From CAYYWV01 sp964475385 (lineage in GTDB: Bacteria; Pseudomonadota; Alphaproteobacteria; JAAXGF01): a stretch of 23,947 nucleotides of DNA. Below are positions 1-7,439 of the stretch, one piece after another. The translations under genes were made by a program, and so were the position numbers. A model generated the notes under the pieces. That model saw only the letters and a list, made by a program, of their open reading frames with translations, had not been told where the DNA came from and ran no database searches. The stretch lies in contig CAYYWV010000035.1 of the NCBI GenBank assembly GCA_964475385.1, forward strand, positions 1-23,947. Direction: 5' to 3'. The stretch's first letter is position 1, and each line of letters starts with the position of its first letter.

Positions 1-914
1 CGCATCGGCGCGCCCGTTCGGGGATGGCGGAAGGCGAGCGCGCAAGCGTGCAACGCCTGGCGGGCGATGAGAGCCGCGGCGTCGCGGACGGCGGCCGCGG
101 CGCGCCGCCGATGGGTCGCGCGCCCATAGAGCGCGTCGCCGATCAGAGGATGCCCGCGGGCCGCGAGGTGAACGCGGATCTGGTGCGTTCGCCCGGTCGC
201 GAGCCGGCATTCGACCGCCGCCGCCGCGCCGCCGGCGAAGGCCTCGATCACCCGGTAGCGGGTCAGCGCCGGCCGGCCGCCGTCGCGGAGCACGGCCATC
301 TTCTTGCGATGCGTCGGATGACGGCCGATATGGCCCTCGATCGTCCCTTCGGTCGGCTGCGGCAGGCCCCAGACCACCGCGAAATAGCGGCGCGAGAGGC
401 TGCGGTCGGCGAACTGGCGGGCGAGGCCCGCGTGCGCCGCGTCGTTCTTGGCCGCGACCAGAAGACCGCTCGTGTCCTTGTCGAGCCTATGCACGATGCC
501 CGGACGCTGGACGCCGCCGATCCCCGAGAGGCTCGCCCCGCAGTGGGCGATCAGGGCGTTGACCAGCGTGGCATCCGGGTTGCCGGGCGCGGGGTGGACG
601 ACGAGTCCCGCCGGCTTGTCGACCACCACGAGGTCGTCGTCCTCGTAGACGATGCGCAGCGCGATCGCCTGGGGCGCGGGCGTCGCCGGCTCGGGCGGCG
701 GGATGCGAAGCTCGAAGCTCTGGCCGGGTTTGACCCGGTAGGAGGGCTCGGTTATCGTCGCGCCGCCGGAGGCGAGCCGCCCCGCCTGGATCAGCGCCTT
801 GAGGCGGTTGCGCGAGAGCGCGGGCAACGCGGCGGCGAGGAACCGGTCGAGACGGCGGCCGGCGTCTTCGGCCCCGGCGCGCAGCGTATGACGGACTTCC
901 TGGGACGACGACAT
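1..914 (-). CDS. rluD: RluD-like 23S rRNA pseudouridine synthase (3' end outside the window)
   Basis: This is a leftward gene that runs off the left edge of the window, so its stop is not seen. The visible 304 codons begin MSSSQEVRHTLRAGAEDAGR. An S4-like RNA-binding segment at about residues 18-60 is followed by the RluA-family catalytic domain. That domain carries HRLDKDTSGLLV at about 142-153, with Asp145 as the expected nucleophile, then a RTHQIRVHL motif further on. Family members convert specific uridines of 23S rRNA helix 69 to pseudouridine in the cytoplasm. The S4 domain plus the GIVHRLDKDTSG context favours RluD over RluA or RluC, but this is by resemblance only. The ATG at 914 overlaps the ATG of the rightward gene at 913, and no good Shine-Dalgarno precedes it. 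A GTG at 920 is an in-frame alternative start. Confidence 0.9.
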   Translation of the reverse strand, partial: MSSSQEVRHTLRAGAEDAGRRLDRFLAAALPALSRNRLKALIQAGRLASGGATITEPSYRVKPGQSFELRIPPPEPATPAPQAIALRIVYEDDDLVVVDKPAGLVVHPAPGNPDATLVNALIAHCGASLSGIGGVQRPGIVHRLDKDTSGLLVAAKNDAAHAGLARQFADRSLSRRYFAVVWGLPQPTEGTIEGHIGRHPTHRKKMAVLRDGGRPALTRYRVIEAFAGGAAAAVECRLATGRTHQIRVHLAARGHPLIGDALYGRATHRRRAAAAVRDAAALIARQALHACALAFRHPRTGAPM

Positions 915-1296
915 GGCCACAGACTGGACCCAAAACGCGCGCGTGCTCAAGCTCGTCGTCATCGCGCTCGGGATCGCGATCCTGGTCGCCGCCACCGGGT
1001 TGGTGGTCGCGTTGGTCAAGCGCGGCGGTCGCACGGTCGAACGGGCGACGGCCCCACCCGTTGCGGCCCCCTTGCCGCTCGCCACGGGCGCGGTCGCGCT
1101 CCCCGGCGGCGGCCGGGCGCTCGCCATGACCGGCGACGGCGATCGGCTTTCGCTTCTCGTCGAAGGCGCCGACGGGCGTCAGCGCATCGTGACCCTGGAC
1201 CGGCGCACGGGCCTGGTTCTCGGCACGCTCACGCTCGCGCCCGTCGAGAGCGCCGAGCAATCTCGCGCGAAGGCGAACGGAAAGGGAGCGCCATGA
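913..1296 (+). CDS. small single-pass membrane protein, DUF6476-like
   Basis: This 127-residue protein has one clear transmembrane segment at about residues 12-35, close to the N-terminus. A basic patch (KRGGR) follows, then a soluble tail of about 85 residues that reads like a short beta-rich domain. The overall design matches the alphaproteobacterial DUF6476 family, whose function is unknown to me. It starts at ATG 913, sharing two bases with the start of the divergent pseudouridine synthase, and ends with an ATGA overlap on the next gene (threonine aldolase). It is therefore probably translated from a common message with that gene. No strong ribosome binding site precedes the start. The family call is by resemblance; the membrane topology is read directly. 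Confidence 0.72.
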   Translation: MATDWTQNARVLKLVVIALGIAILVAATGLVVALVKRGGRTVERATAPPVAAPLPLATGAVALPGGGRALAMTGDGDRLSLLVEGADGRQRIVTLDRRTGLVLGTLTLAPVESAEQSRAKANGKGAP

Positions 1297-2336
1297 ACTT
1301 TTGCAGCGACAACACGACCGGCGTTTCGCCCGAGATCATGGCCGCGCTCGCCGCGGCGAACGAGGGCCAGGCCGCGTCATACGGCGACGATCCGATCACG
1401 GCCCGGGTCGAGAAGGCGTTCCGCGCGCTGTTCGAGACCGAGGTCGCGGTTCTTCCGGTCGCCACCGGCACGGCGGCCAACGCCATCGCGCTCGCGCCCT
1501 TGTGTCCGCCTTATGGCGCGATCTACTGCCACCGCGAGGCCCATATCGAGGTCGACGAGTGCGGCGCGCCCGAGCTTTACACCGGCGGCGCGAAGCTCGT
1601 GGCGCTCGACGGGGCGGACGGCAAGTTCGACGCCGCGACGCTCGCGGACGCGCTCGCCCGCGCCGGCAAAGGCGACGTCCACCGGGTCCAGCCGGCGGCG
1701 GTCAGCCTCACCCAGGCGACCGAGTGCGGCACGCTTTACGCGATCGACGAGATCGCGGAAATTGCGCGCATCGCCCACGACAACGGGCTTTCGGTCCACA
1801 TGGACGGCGCGCGCTTCGCCAATGCGGCGGCGGCGATGGGATGCGCGCCCGCCGACCTGACCTGGCGGGCGGGCGTGGACGTGCTGTCCTTCGGCGCGAC
1901 CAAGAACGGCGCGCTCGCCGCCGAGGCCATCGTCGCTTTCCGGCCCGAGCTCGGCCGCGAGCTCGCCTTTCGGCGCAAGCGGGGCGGGCATCTGTTCTCG
2001 AAGATGCGGTTCCTTTCGGCCCAGCTCGAAGCGTATCTCGCCGACGACCTCTGGCTCCGCAACGCGCGCCATGCGAACCGCTGCGCGCAGAGGCTGGCCG
2101 ACGGCCTCGCCGCGATCCCAGGGGTCTCGCTCGCCCATCCCACCCAGGCCAACGAGGTCTTCGCCACCCTGCCCGAAGCCGTAATCCGCGGACTCGAAGA
2201 GGCGGGCTTCGCCTTCCATCGCTGGGGCGGCGAAAACGCGACGACGGTGCGCCTGGTGACCGCCTTCAACACCCGCGAGGACGACGTCGACGCCCTGGTC
2301 GCCGCCGCCCGCGGGCTCGCCGAGACCGCGGCCTGA
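1293..2336 (+). CDS. ltaE: low-specificity L-threonine aldolase (beta-eliminating aldolase family)
   Basis: This is a 347-residue, cytoplasmic, PLP-dependent fold-type I enzyme that cleaves L-threonine or L-allo-threonine to glycine and acetaldehyde. Hallmarks are the N-terminal FCSDNTTGVSPEIM, the HREAHIEVDE segment near residue 80, HMDGARFANA at about 169-178 (Asp171 and Arg174 contact PLP and substrate), and the PLP lysine in SFGATKNGA (Lys204). Length fits the family (about 340-350). The ATG at 1293 is chosen because the upstream gene's TGA overlaps it (ATGA) and GGAAAGGGAG lies just ahead. The frame stays open upstream to position 24, but that part is the antisense of the pseudouridine synthase and should not be added. 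The gene ends directly against the stop of the convergent lipoprotein gene. Confidence 0.93.
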   Translation: MNFCSDNTTGVSPEIMAALAAANEGQAASYGDDPITARVEKAFRALFETEVAVLPVATGTAANAIALAPLCPPYGAIYCHREAHIEVDECGAPELYTGGAKLVALDGADGKFDAATLADALARAGKGDVHRVQPAAVSLTQATECGTLYAIDEIAEIARIAHDNGLSVHMDGARFANAAAAMGCAPADLTWRAGVDVLSFGATKNGALAAEAIVAFRPELGRELAFRRKRGGHLFSKMRFLSAQLEAYLADDLWLRNARHANRCAQRLADGLAAIPGVSLAHPTQANEVFATLPEAVIRGLEEAGFAFHRWGGENATTVRLVTAFNTREDDVDALVAAARGLAETAA

Positions 2337-3800
2337 TCAGAACGCCGTCGGGGCGCAGTAGAGCTTGCGGCGCTTGAGCTGATCGCAGAGCCGGGCGGCG
2401 TCGGCGCGGCTCGCCAAAGGGCCGATGCGAAGCTGGAAGAAGACGCCCTTGTCGCCGCCGAGGTCGACCCGCGCGATATGCGGCCCCAATGCGGCGAGAA
2501 GGTCGCCGTTGGCGGCCCGGATCTCCTCCCAGCCGCGGCGCGCGCGCTCGGGCGTGCGGAAGGACGCGACGTGCACGCCGACGCTTTTGCCCGCGTTCGG
2601 GGCGACGGCGGCGGCGCGCGCGGGCGGCGCGGCGGCGGGGGCGGAGGCGGAGGCTGATGCGGCGGGCGCGACGGTTCCGTCGGTCTGAACGGCCGCCTCG
2701 GCGCGCGCGAGACGCCGAAGCGGCGGCTTGCGATTGGGCGCAGGAGCGCCGTCGACGACCGGCGCGGGCGCATCGCTTTCGGCCTTTTGCGCCGGCCGGC
2801 TCTGGCCGCCGGTGAGCCTGGCGAGCCGGCGGGCGAGCTCGGCGCGCTCGGCCTGATACTCATCTTCCGTGATGTAGTTCCGGGCGCGCAGGCGCGCGAT
2901 CCGGGCGAGCGCCGCCTTGCCGTCGGCGGGGAAGGTCGCGGGCGAAACGGCCGCATTTTCCGCGCCTTCGCCCGGGCGCAGCGGCATCAGCCCGTCGAGG
3001 ATGGCCGCGCGCTCGATCGCGTAGTCGGCCTCTGCGAGCGCGCCCTTTTCGCGGAAACCCGCGATCTCGCGCAGCCGCGCGACGATGTCGTCGACCGGCG
3101 GGGCGGGCAGGCTGACGAGCGGCGATGGCGCCGGCGCGGTGAGCGGCAGAAGCGCGCCGAGATTGGCCTTGCGCCGGGCTTGGTACTCGGCGTCCGACAG
3201 AAACCCTTCGGCCCGCAGCCGGGCGAGCGCGGCGAAGCGCTGGAGCCTTGCGCGCTCGACCGCTTGGGCGTCGGGCGGCGGCGGCGTCGGGGCCGCGGTC
3301 TCGGCGGCGATCTGGGCGAGGTTGGCGCGCGCGATCTCGGCAAGACCGAGGCCGACGTGGTTCTTGCGCGTCGCCGAAATCGCCCGGGCGTCGGGGTTGA
3401 GCGCGATCACCTTCCGATAGAGCTTTCGGGCCTCGGCGTAGCGCCCGGTCGTCTGGTAGACGACGCCGAGGTTGAGAAGCGCGTAAGGATTGTGAGGGTT
3501 GATCGCGAGCGCCGAGTTGAGCCGCGTCTCGGCCTCGCCGAGGCGGTTCTCGAGGATCGCCTTATAGCCGAGATCGGCGAGCCGCTGATCGTTGGGCGCC
3601 TGGGGTCCGCGGTTGAAGACCTTGGCCTTGAGCTCTTTGTACTCGCGCGCCGCTTCGGGCAGCACCACGCTGCATCCCGAGAGCATAAGCGCGGCGAGGA
3701 CGAGGGTAAGGGCAAGAGCGCGGCCTGACCGTCGCGCGGGGGCGTTCCGCAGCGTGCGCGAAGCGGGAAGAGCGGGCCGACGGTAAATGGCGGAAAGCAT
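2337..3800 (-). CDS. TPR / SHOCT-like repeat / SPOR-domain lipoprotein
   Basis: This 487-residue exported protein starts with a long basic leader and a lipoprotein signal (LMLSGC, lipid-modified Cys43). Residues 75-138 form two TPR-like repeats (ENRLGEAETRLNSALAINP and GRYAEARKLYRKVIALNP). Three short helical repeats follow at about 186-213, 238-270 and 297-326, each of the form LxxLRxxGxIxxxEYxxxRAxL, which resembles the SHOCT domain. A Pro/Ala/Ser-rich linker then leads to a SPOR domain at about 404-487 (VGVHVASFRTPERARRGWEEI). SPOR domains bind denuded peptidoglycan, usually at division sites, so a cell-envelope role is likely. Two consecutive cysteine-bearing SPOR strands near the end (LCDQLK, LYCAPTAF) are notable. 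The stop abuts the ltaE stop with no spacer. A CtrA-type box lies 25 bases upstream of the ATG. No named orthologue is claimed. Confidence 0.85.
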   Translation of the reverse strand: MLSAIYRRPALPASRTLRNAPARRSGRALALTLVLAALMLSGCSVVLPEAAREYKELKAKVFNRGPQAPNDQRLADLGYKAILENRLGEAETRLNSALAINPHNPYALLNLGVVYQTTGRYAEARKLYRKVIALNPDARAISATRKNHVGLGLAEIARANLAQIAAETAAPTPPPPDAQAVERARLQRFAALARLRAEGFLSDAEYQARRKANLGALLPLTAPAPSPLVSLPAPPVDDIVARLREIAGFREKGALAEADYAIERAAILDGLMPLRPGEGAENAAVSPATFPADGKAALARIARLRARNYITEDEYQAERAELARRLARLTGGQSRPAQKAESDAPAPVVDGAPAPNRKPPLRRLARAEAAVQTDGTVAPAASASASAPAAAPPARAAAVAPNAGKSVGVHVASFRTPERARRGWEEIRAANGDLLAALGPHIARVDLGGDKGVFFQLRIGPLASRADAARLCDQLKRRKLYCAPTAF

Positions 3801-3810
3801 CGGACGATTC

Positions 3811-3824
3811 CCGCCCGCGGGCGG
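3811..3824. repeat. perfect 14-bp GC palindrome in the lipoprotein leader
   Basis: CCGCCCGCGGGCGG is a perfect palindrome that directly abuts the CtrA-type box and ends 10 bases before the ATG of the TPR/SPOR lipoprotein. In RNA it could form only a tight hairpin; in DNA it could be a dimeric-protein site. It may also simply reflect the GC-rich context. Confidence 0.5.
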
Positions 3825-3840
3825 TTAAGAAACGGTTAAC
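3825..3840. promoter_or_regulatory. CtrA-type binding site (TTAA-N7-TTAAC)
   Basis: The bases TTAA, seven spacer bases (GAAACGG), then TTAAC match exactly the full consensus of the alphaproteobacterial cell-cycle regulator CtrA. The site lies 25-40 bases upstream of the ATG of the leftward SPOR-domain lipoprotein gene, where an activator or repressor would touch the promoter. AT-rich octamers with this spacing are rare by chance in such GC-rich DNA. The site is seen; CtrA control is inferred. Confidence 0.6.
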
Positions 3841-3895
3841 CCGGATTCCCCTCTGAAGGTCCGTGCGGGCCGGCCCCGTCAAACCATGAAACGCG

Positions 3896-5434
3896 CTAGG
3901 CGCTGCGGGGAGCTTCTTCTGCGAAGGCGTTCTTGTAGCGCGCGCGCAGCGCGTTCTTCTGCACCTTGCCCATCGCGTTGCGCGGGATTTCGTCGACGAA
4001 GAAGACCCGCTTCGGCGTCTTGTAGTTGGCGAGCGCCTTCTTGCAGGCCGCGATGATCGCCTCGGCGGTGACATCGCCGCGCCCGGGGCTCCGCTTGACC
4101 ACGGCGGCGACCGCCTCGCCGAAGTCCGGATGCGGAAGGCCGATGACCGCGGACTCCTCGACCCCGTCGATCCGGTCGATGCACATCTCGATTTCCTTGG
4201 GATAGACGTTGAACCCGCCCGAGATGATCATGTCCTTGGCCCGGCCCGAGATGCGGACGTAGCCGCGCGCGTCGATCGAGCCTACGTCGCCGGTGATCAA
4301 GAACCCGTCGGGGCGGAACTCGCTTTTGGTCTTCTCCGGCATCCGCCAGTAGCCGGCGAAGACATTGGGGCCGCGGACCTCGAGCACGCCGATCTCGCCC
4401 GGCCCCAGGATGGTTCCGTCCTCGGCGGCGACGCGGATCTCGACCCCGGGCAGCGCAAGGCCGACGGTGCCGGCGATGCGCTCCCCGTCGAGCGGATTCG
4501 AGGTGTTCATCCCGGTCTCGGTCATGCCGTAGCGCTCGAGGATGGTGTGGCCGGTGCGGGCGCGAAAGGCGTGGAAGGTCTCGTCCAGCAATGGCGCCGA
4601 GCCCGAGATGAACAGCCGCATGTTGCGGCAGACCGCGCGCGTGAGCCCGGGGTGCGCCAGCAGCCGCACGTAATAGGTCGGCACGCCCATCATCACCGTC
4701 GCCCGCGGCAGAAGCCGGATCACGGCGTCGGCGTCGAACCGAGGGAGGAAGAGCATCCAGGCTCCGCTCAGGAGGACGCAGTGAATGGCGACGAACAGGC
4801 CGTGGGTGTGGAAGATCGGCAGCGCATGAAGCAGCACGTCGTCGGGGCGGAAGCCCCAGACCTCGTGCAGGGTGAGCGCGTTCGAGGCCAGGTTGCGGTG
4901 GGTCAGCATCGCGCCCTTGGAGCGCCCGGTGGTTCCGCTCGTATAAAGGATGGCGGCGACGTCGTCAGGGGCGGCATCGACGCAATCCTCGACCGGCGCG
5001 AGCGCCCGGGCCGCATCCGCCAACGCGCCGTCGCCGTTCTCGCCCAAGGTCAGGACATGGCGCACGCCGGCGGGGCCGGCGATCTCGGCCGTCGCGGCCT
5101 CGGTCTCGGGCTGGCATACGACAAGCGCCGGTTCCGCGTCCTGCAAAAAATATGCGACCTCGCTTTGGGTGTACGCGGTGTTGAGCGGCACATAGATCGC
5201 GCCCGCGCGCAGGCAGGCGAGGTACAGGAACACCGCCTCGGGAGATTTCTTGACCTGAACCGCGACCCGGTCCCCTTTGGCCACGCCGAGATCGCCAAGA
5301 AGGCGGGCGTAACGGCCCGAGATCTCTTCGAGATCGGCGTAAGTGTAGATCCGCCCCGATTCGGTTTCGATGAAAGGGCGGCTGCGATCGGCCGGAAAAC
5401 GTTCGCTGAGGGTTTGGTAGAGGTTTGCGTTCAT
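3896..5434 (-). CDS. matB: malonyl-CoA synthetase (acyl-CoA ligase, ANL superfamily)
   Basis: This is a 512-residue, cytoplasmic, ATP-dependent ligase that activates malonate with CoA to malonyl-CoA and releases AMP and PPi. ANL core motifs are all present: the phosphate loop YTSGTTGRSKG (164-174), LPIFHTHGL (205-213), the adenine-binding SGSAPL (277-282), ERYGMTETGMN (300-310), TGDVG (381-385), the hinge-region GRAKDMIISGGFN, and the catalytic A10 lysine in PRNAMGKVQK (Lys490). The RYGMTETGMN stretch and the length (family about 500) are typical of MatB. The GntR gene ends 29 bases upstream and is probably cotranscribed; the TRAP transporter is divergent. The ATG at 5434 has no clear Shine-Dalgarno, so translation may depend on the upstream gene. 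A longer in-frame extension upstream overlaps the regulator and is rejected. Confidence 0.92.
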   Translation of the reverse strand: MNANLYQTLSERFPADRSRPFIETESGRIYTYADLEEISGRYARLLGDLGVAKGDRVAVQVKKSPEAVFLYLACLRAGAIYVPLNTAYTQSEVAYFLQDAEPALVVCQPETEAATAEIAGPAGVRHVLTLGENGDGALADAARALAPVEDCVDAAPDDVAAILYTSGTTGRSKGAMLTHRNLASNALTLHEVWGFRPDDVLLHALPIFHTHGLFVAIHCVLLSGAWMLFLPRFDADAVIRLLPRATVMMGVPTYYVRLLAHPGLTRAVCRNMRLFISGSAPLLDETFHAFRARTGHTILERYGMTETGMNTSNPLDGERIAGTVGLALPGVEIRVAAEDGTILGPGEIGVLEVRGPNVFAGYWRMPEKTKSEFRPDGFLITGDVGSIDARGYVRISGRAKDMIISGGFNVYPKEIEMCIDRIDGVEESAVIGLPHPDFGEAVAAVVKRSPGRGDVTAEAIIAACKKALANYKTPKRVFFVDEIPRNAMGKVQKNALRARYKNAFAEEAPRSA

Positions 5435-5463
5435 CGCTGAGGAGGGGGTGTTCCGCGGCGCGC

Positions 5464-6174
5464 TCACGACGCTTCGGCCTGGAGGTATCGGGGCGGCAGC
5501 ATCGACAGAAGGTCGGTGAAGACCTCGCCCTGGATCGCCACATGGGCGCGCATGGCCTCGGCGGCGCGCTCGCCGTCGCCGGCCGCGATCGCGGCGACGA
5601 CGGCCTCGTGCTCGTCGAGCGATTGCGCAACCCGGCCCGGACGATGAAGCTGAAACCGGCGATAGCCGGAAAGGCGGTTGCGCAGGGTCCGGGTCATGTC
5701 CTCGAGGTATTTGTTGCGCGCGCCCGCATAGACGGCCTCGTGGAAATCGCGGTTGGCGGCGTAGTAGGCTTCCGGGTCGCCGTCGCGGGCGATCCGCGAG
5801 CAGCGCCGGTGCGCGCGCCGCAGTCCCTCGCGCTCCTCGGGGCTCATGCGCCGGGCCGCCAGGCGGGCGCACAGCGCCTCGAGCTCGGCCATCGCCTCGA
5901 ACATCTGCAAAAGCTGCTGCACGGTGATGTTGGCGACCACCGCGCTCTGGCGCGGACGCATTTCGATCAGCCCCACCGAGGCGAGCTGCAACAGCGCCTC
6001 GCGCACCGGGGTGCGCGAGACATTGAAGCGCCGCGCGAGCCCGGTCTCGTCGAGGCGCTCGCCCGGGGTCAGAGCCCCGGAAAGAATTTCGTTCTCAAGA
6101 CGCAGGCGAATGTCCTCGGCGCGGCGTTTGTTGTCGCGCGAACGTTTGATCGAAGTCGATTTGGCGATGGTCAC
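5464..6174 (-). CDS. matR: GntR/FadR-type regulator of malonate genes (MatR-like)
   Basis: This 236-residue DNA-binding repressor or activator has a GntR winged helix at about residues 20-83 (GERLDETGLARRFNVSRTPVREAL is the helix-turn-helix, VSRTPVREAL being the family signature). An all-helical FCD ligand domain follows at about 95-220, with the metal-site type residues NRDFHEAVY and DEHEAVVAAI and a later conserved His (AMRAHV). The start is the GTG at 6174, chosen because GAGGAGAG lies six bases upstream and upstream codons read through the promoter region. Position ahead of matB, plus a TTGTATACAA palindrome close to the operator reported for Rhizobium MatR, points to malonate-responsive control of both matB and the divergent TRAP genes. 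The target assignment is inferred. Confidence 0.88.
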   Translation of the reverse strand: MTIAKSTSIKRSRDNKRRAEDIRLRLENEILSGALTPGERLDETGLARRFNVSRTPVREALLQLASVGLIEMRPRQSAVVANITVQQLLQMFEAMAELEALCARLAARRMSPEEREGLRRAHRRCSRIARDGDPEAYYAANRDFHEAVYAGARNKYLEDMTRTLRNRLSGYRRFQLHRPGRVAQSLDEHEAVVAAIAAGDGERAAEAMRAHVAIQGEVFTDLLSMLPPRYLQAEAS

Positions 6175-6211
6175 GGGATCTCTCCTCGGGCCTACGGCAT
6201 GCCCGGACCCG

Positions 6212-6241
6212 AGTATAGTTGTATGCATTTGAAGCTTGCAA
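6212..6241 (-). promoter_or_regulatory. probable sigma-70 type promoter of matR-matB
   Basis: On the minus strand, TTGCAA (6241-6236) and TATACT (6217-6212) stand 18 bases apart. This would start transcription some 30 bases before the GTG of the GntR gene. The -35 element lies inside the CTTGCA-AGAA-TGCAAG inverted repeat, so a protein bound there would affect this promoter. Four of six and five of six consensus matches are seen. Confidence 0.5.
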
Positions 6242-6250
6242 GAATGCAAG
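6235..6250. repeat. inverted repeat CTTGCA-N4-TGCAAG in the malonate control region
   Basis: A perfect 6-bp inverted repeat with a 4-base spacer (AGAA) overlaps the putative -35 of the matR promoter. It can also be read as a direct repeat, TGCAAGA-A-TGCAAGA (6237-6251). It lies 8 bases from the TTGTATACAA operator and may be a second regulator site. Function is not established. Confidence 0.45.
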
Positions 6251-6258
6251 ACGCATGA

Positions 6259-6271
6259 TCTTGTATACAAT
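6259..6271. promoter_or_regulatory. MatR-type operator TCTTGTATACAAT
   Basis: The core TTGTATACAA (6261-6270) is a perfect 10-bp palindrome between the divergent GntR and TRAP genes. The first eleven bases from 6259 (TCTTGTATACA) match the operator I recall being reported for Rhizobium leguminosarum MatR (TCTTGTATACACGA). This identifies it as the likely binding site of the regulator encoded next door. It also contains a good -10 for the rightward genes (TACAAT, 6266-6271), so binding would block or modulate dctP transcription. Confidence 0.72.
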
Positions 6272-6409
6272 CTGGGTCGGCAGGCGACAGGGCGCACCGC
6301 TTCGGGGCCGATGGATGCATCAAGGCATTCCCCGACGATGAGACGGTCGAATGGCGGCGCGTTCCGACAGGTGCAGCCGCGACCCGATGGAGGATAGGGA
6401 GACAACGTC

Positions 6410-7414
6410 ATGGGTGTGATTTCCAGACTCACGGTTTCGCTCGCCGCAGGGGCGATGGCGGTTTCGTTCGCCGGCGCCGCGGCCGCGGAGATCACGTTGC
6501 GCGCTTCGCATCAGTGGCCGGGCGGCAAGGGCGACGTGCGCGACGAAATGGTGCAGATCATCAAGCGCGAGGTCGAGGCCGCCAATGTCGGCCTGAAGAT
6601 CAACGTCTATCCCGGCAAGTCGCTGTTCAAGCCCAAGCAGCAGTGGGAGGCGATGGTCAAGGGCCAGCTCGACATCTCGGCCTTCCCGTTGGATTACGCC
6701 AGCGGCAAGCATCCCCAGTTCAGCGCCACGCTGATGCCGGGCCTGGTCAAGAATCACGAGCACGCCAAGCGCCTGAACGACTCGCCGTTCATGGCCGACA
6801 TCAAGAAGATCATCAACGACGCCGGCGTCATCGTTCTGTCGGACGCCTGGCTCGCCGGCGGCTTCGCGTCGCGCAAGAAGTGCATCCTCGATCCCGCCGA
6901 CGCCAAAGGACAGGTGCTGCGGGCCGCGGGGCCCGCGTTCGAGCAGATGCTCGCCGCCGCCGGAGCTTCGATCAACTCGATGCCGAGCTCCGAGATTTAC
7001 AACGCGCTTCAGACCGGCGTTCTCGACGGCGCCAACACGAGTTCGGGCAGCTTCGTTTCCTACCGAATCTATGAGCAGGTGAAGTGCCTGACCGAGCCCG
7101 GCGAGCACGCGCTCTGGTTCATGTACGAGCCGATCCTGATGTCGAAGAAGAGCTGGGACAAGCTCAACGACGCCCAACGCGCGGCGCTCAAGGCGGCCGG
7201 CGAGAAGGCCGAAGAATTTTTCTTCAACGCCGCCAAGGGGCTCGACAAGAAGCTGGTCGAGGTCTTCAAGAAGAACGGCGTCAAGGTGGTCTCCATGACG
7301 GCGGCCCAGCAAAAGGCCTGGATCGACTTGGCCAAGAAGTCGTCCTACAAGATCTTCGCAGAGAAGGTTCCGGGCGGCAAAGAGCTGATCGAGAAGGCCC
7401 TCGCGGTCGAATAA
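6410..7414 (+). CDS. dctP: TRAP transporter substrate-binding protein, probably for malonate
   Basis: This 334-residue periplasmic binding protein of the DctP family has a signal peptide at residues 1-26 ending AGAAAA before EITLRASHQW, the usual mature start. The pattern ASHQWPGGKGD, the helix KGQLDISAFPLDYASGKHPQF, and the conserved stretch GQVLRAAGPAFEQML (the arginine contacts substrate carboxylates in this family) with SEIYNALQTGVLDGANTS are typical. It captures an organic acid for the DctQM permease. A strong GGAGG-rich leader precedes ATG 6410. It is divergent from matR-matB, which makes malonate the most likely ligand, as in the MatPQM system of Sinorhizobium. Ligand identity is inferred from context, not from the protein itself. 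Confidence 0.9.
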   Translation: MGVISRLTVSLAAGAMAVSFAGAAAAEITLRASHQWPGGKGDVRDEMVQIIKREVEAANVGLKINVYPGKSLFKPKQQWEAMVKGQLDISAFPLDYASGKHPQFSATLMPGLVKNHEHAKRLNDSPFMADIKKIINDAGVIVLSDAWLAGGFASRKKCILDPADAKGQVLRAAGPAFEQMLAAAGASINSMPSSEIYNALQTGVLDGANTSSGSFVSYRIYEQVKCLTEPGEHALWFMYEPILMSKKSWDKLNDAQRAALKAAGEKAEEFFFNAAKGLDKKLVEVFKKNGVKVVSMTAAQQKAWIDLAKKSSYKIFAEKVPGGKELIEKALAVE

Positions 7415-7439
7415 TGCCGACCGTCTAAGATCTCAGGCA

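Noticed and set aside
24..1292. Open frame continuing upstream of ltaE to position 24
   Set aside because: It is antisense to the rluD-like gene and reads through the DUF6476-like gene in another frame. Its composition (Arg/Gly/Ala rich) is that of a shadow frame in GC-rich DNA. The ltaE start at 1293 has an ATGA overlap and a good leader.
2787..3728. Rightward 313-codon frame opposite the SPOR lipoprotein
   Set aside because: It is the complement of a well-supported gene with signal peptide, TPR and SPOR motifs; the translated product has no recognisable domain.
4130..5440. Rightward 436-codon frame opposite matB
   Set aside because: It mirrors matB codon by codon, is low in hydrophobic order and has no motif. 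Long antisense frames are expected at this G/C level.
5435..5872. N-terminal extension of matB through the GntR gene
   Set aside because: The extension overlaps a gene with a clear winged-helix and FCD domain in another frame, and MatB proteins begin near MNANLYQTL.
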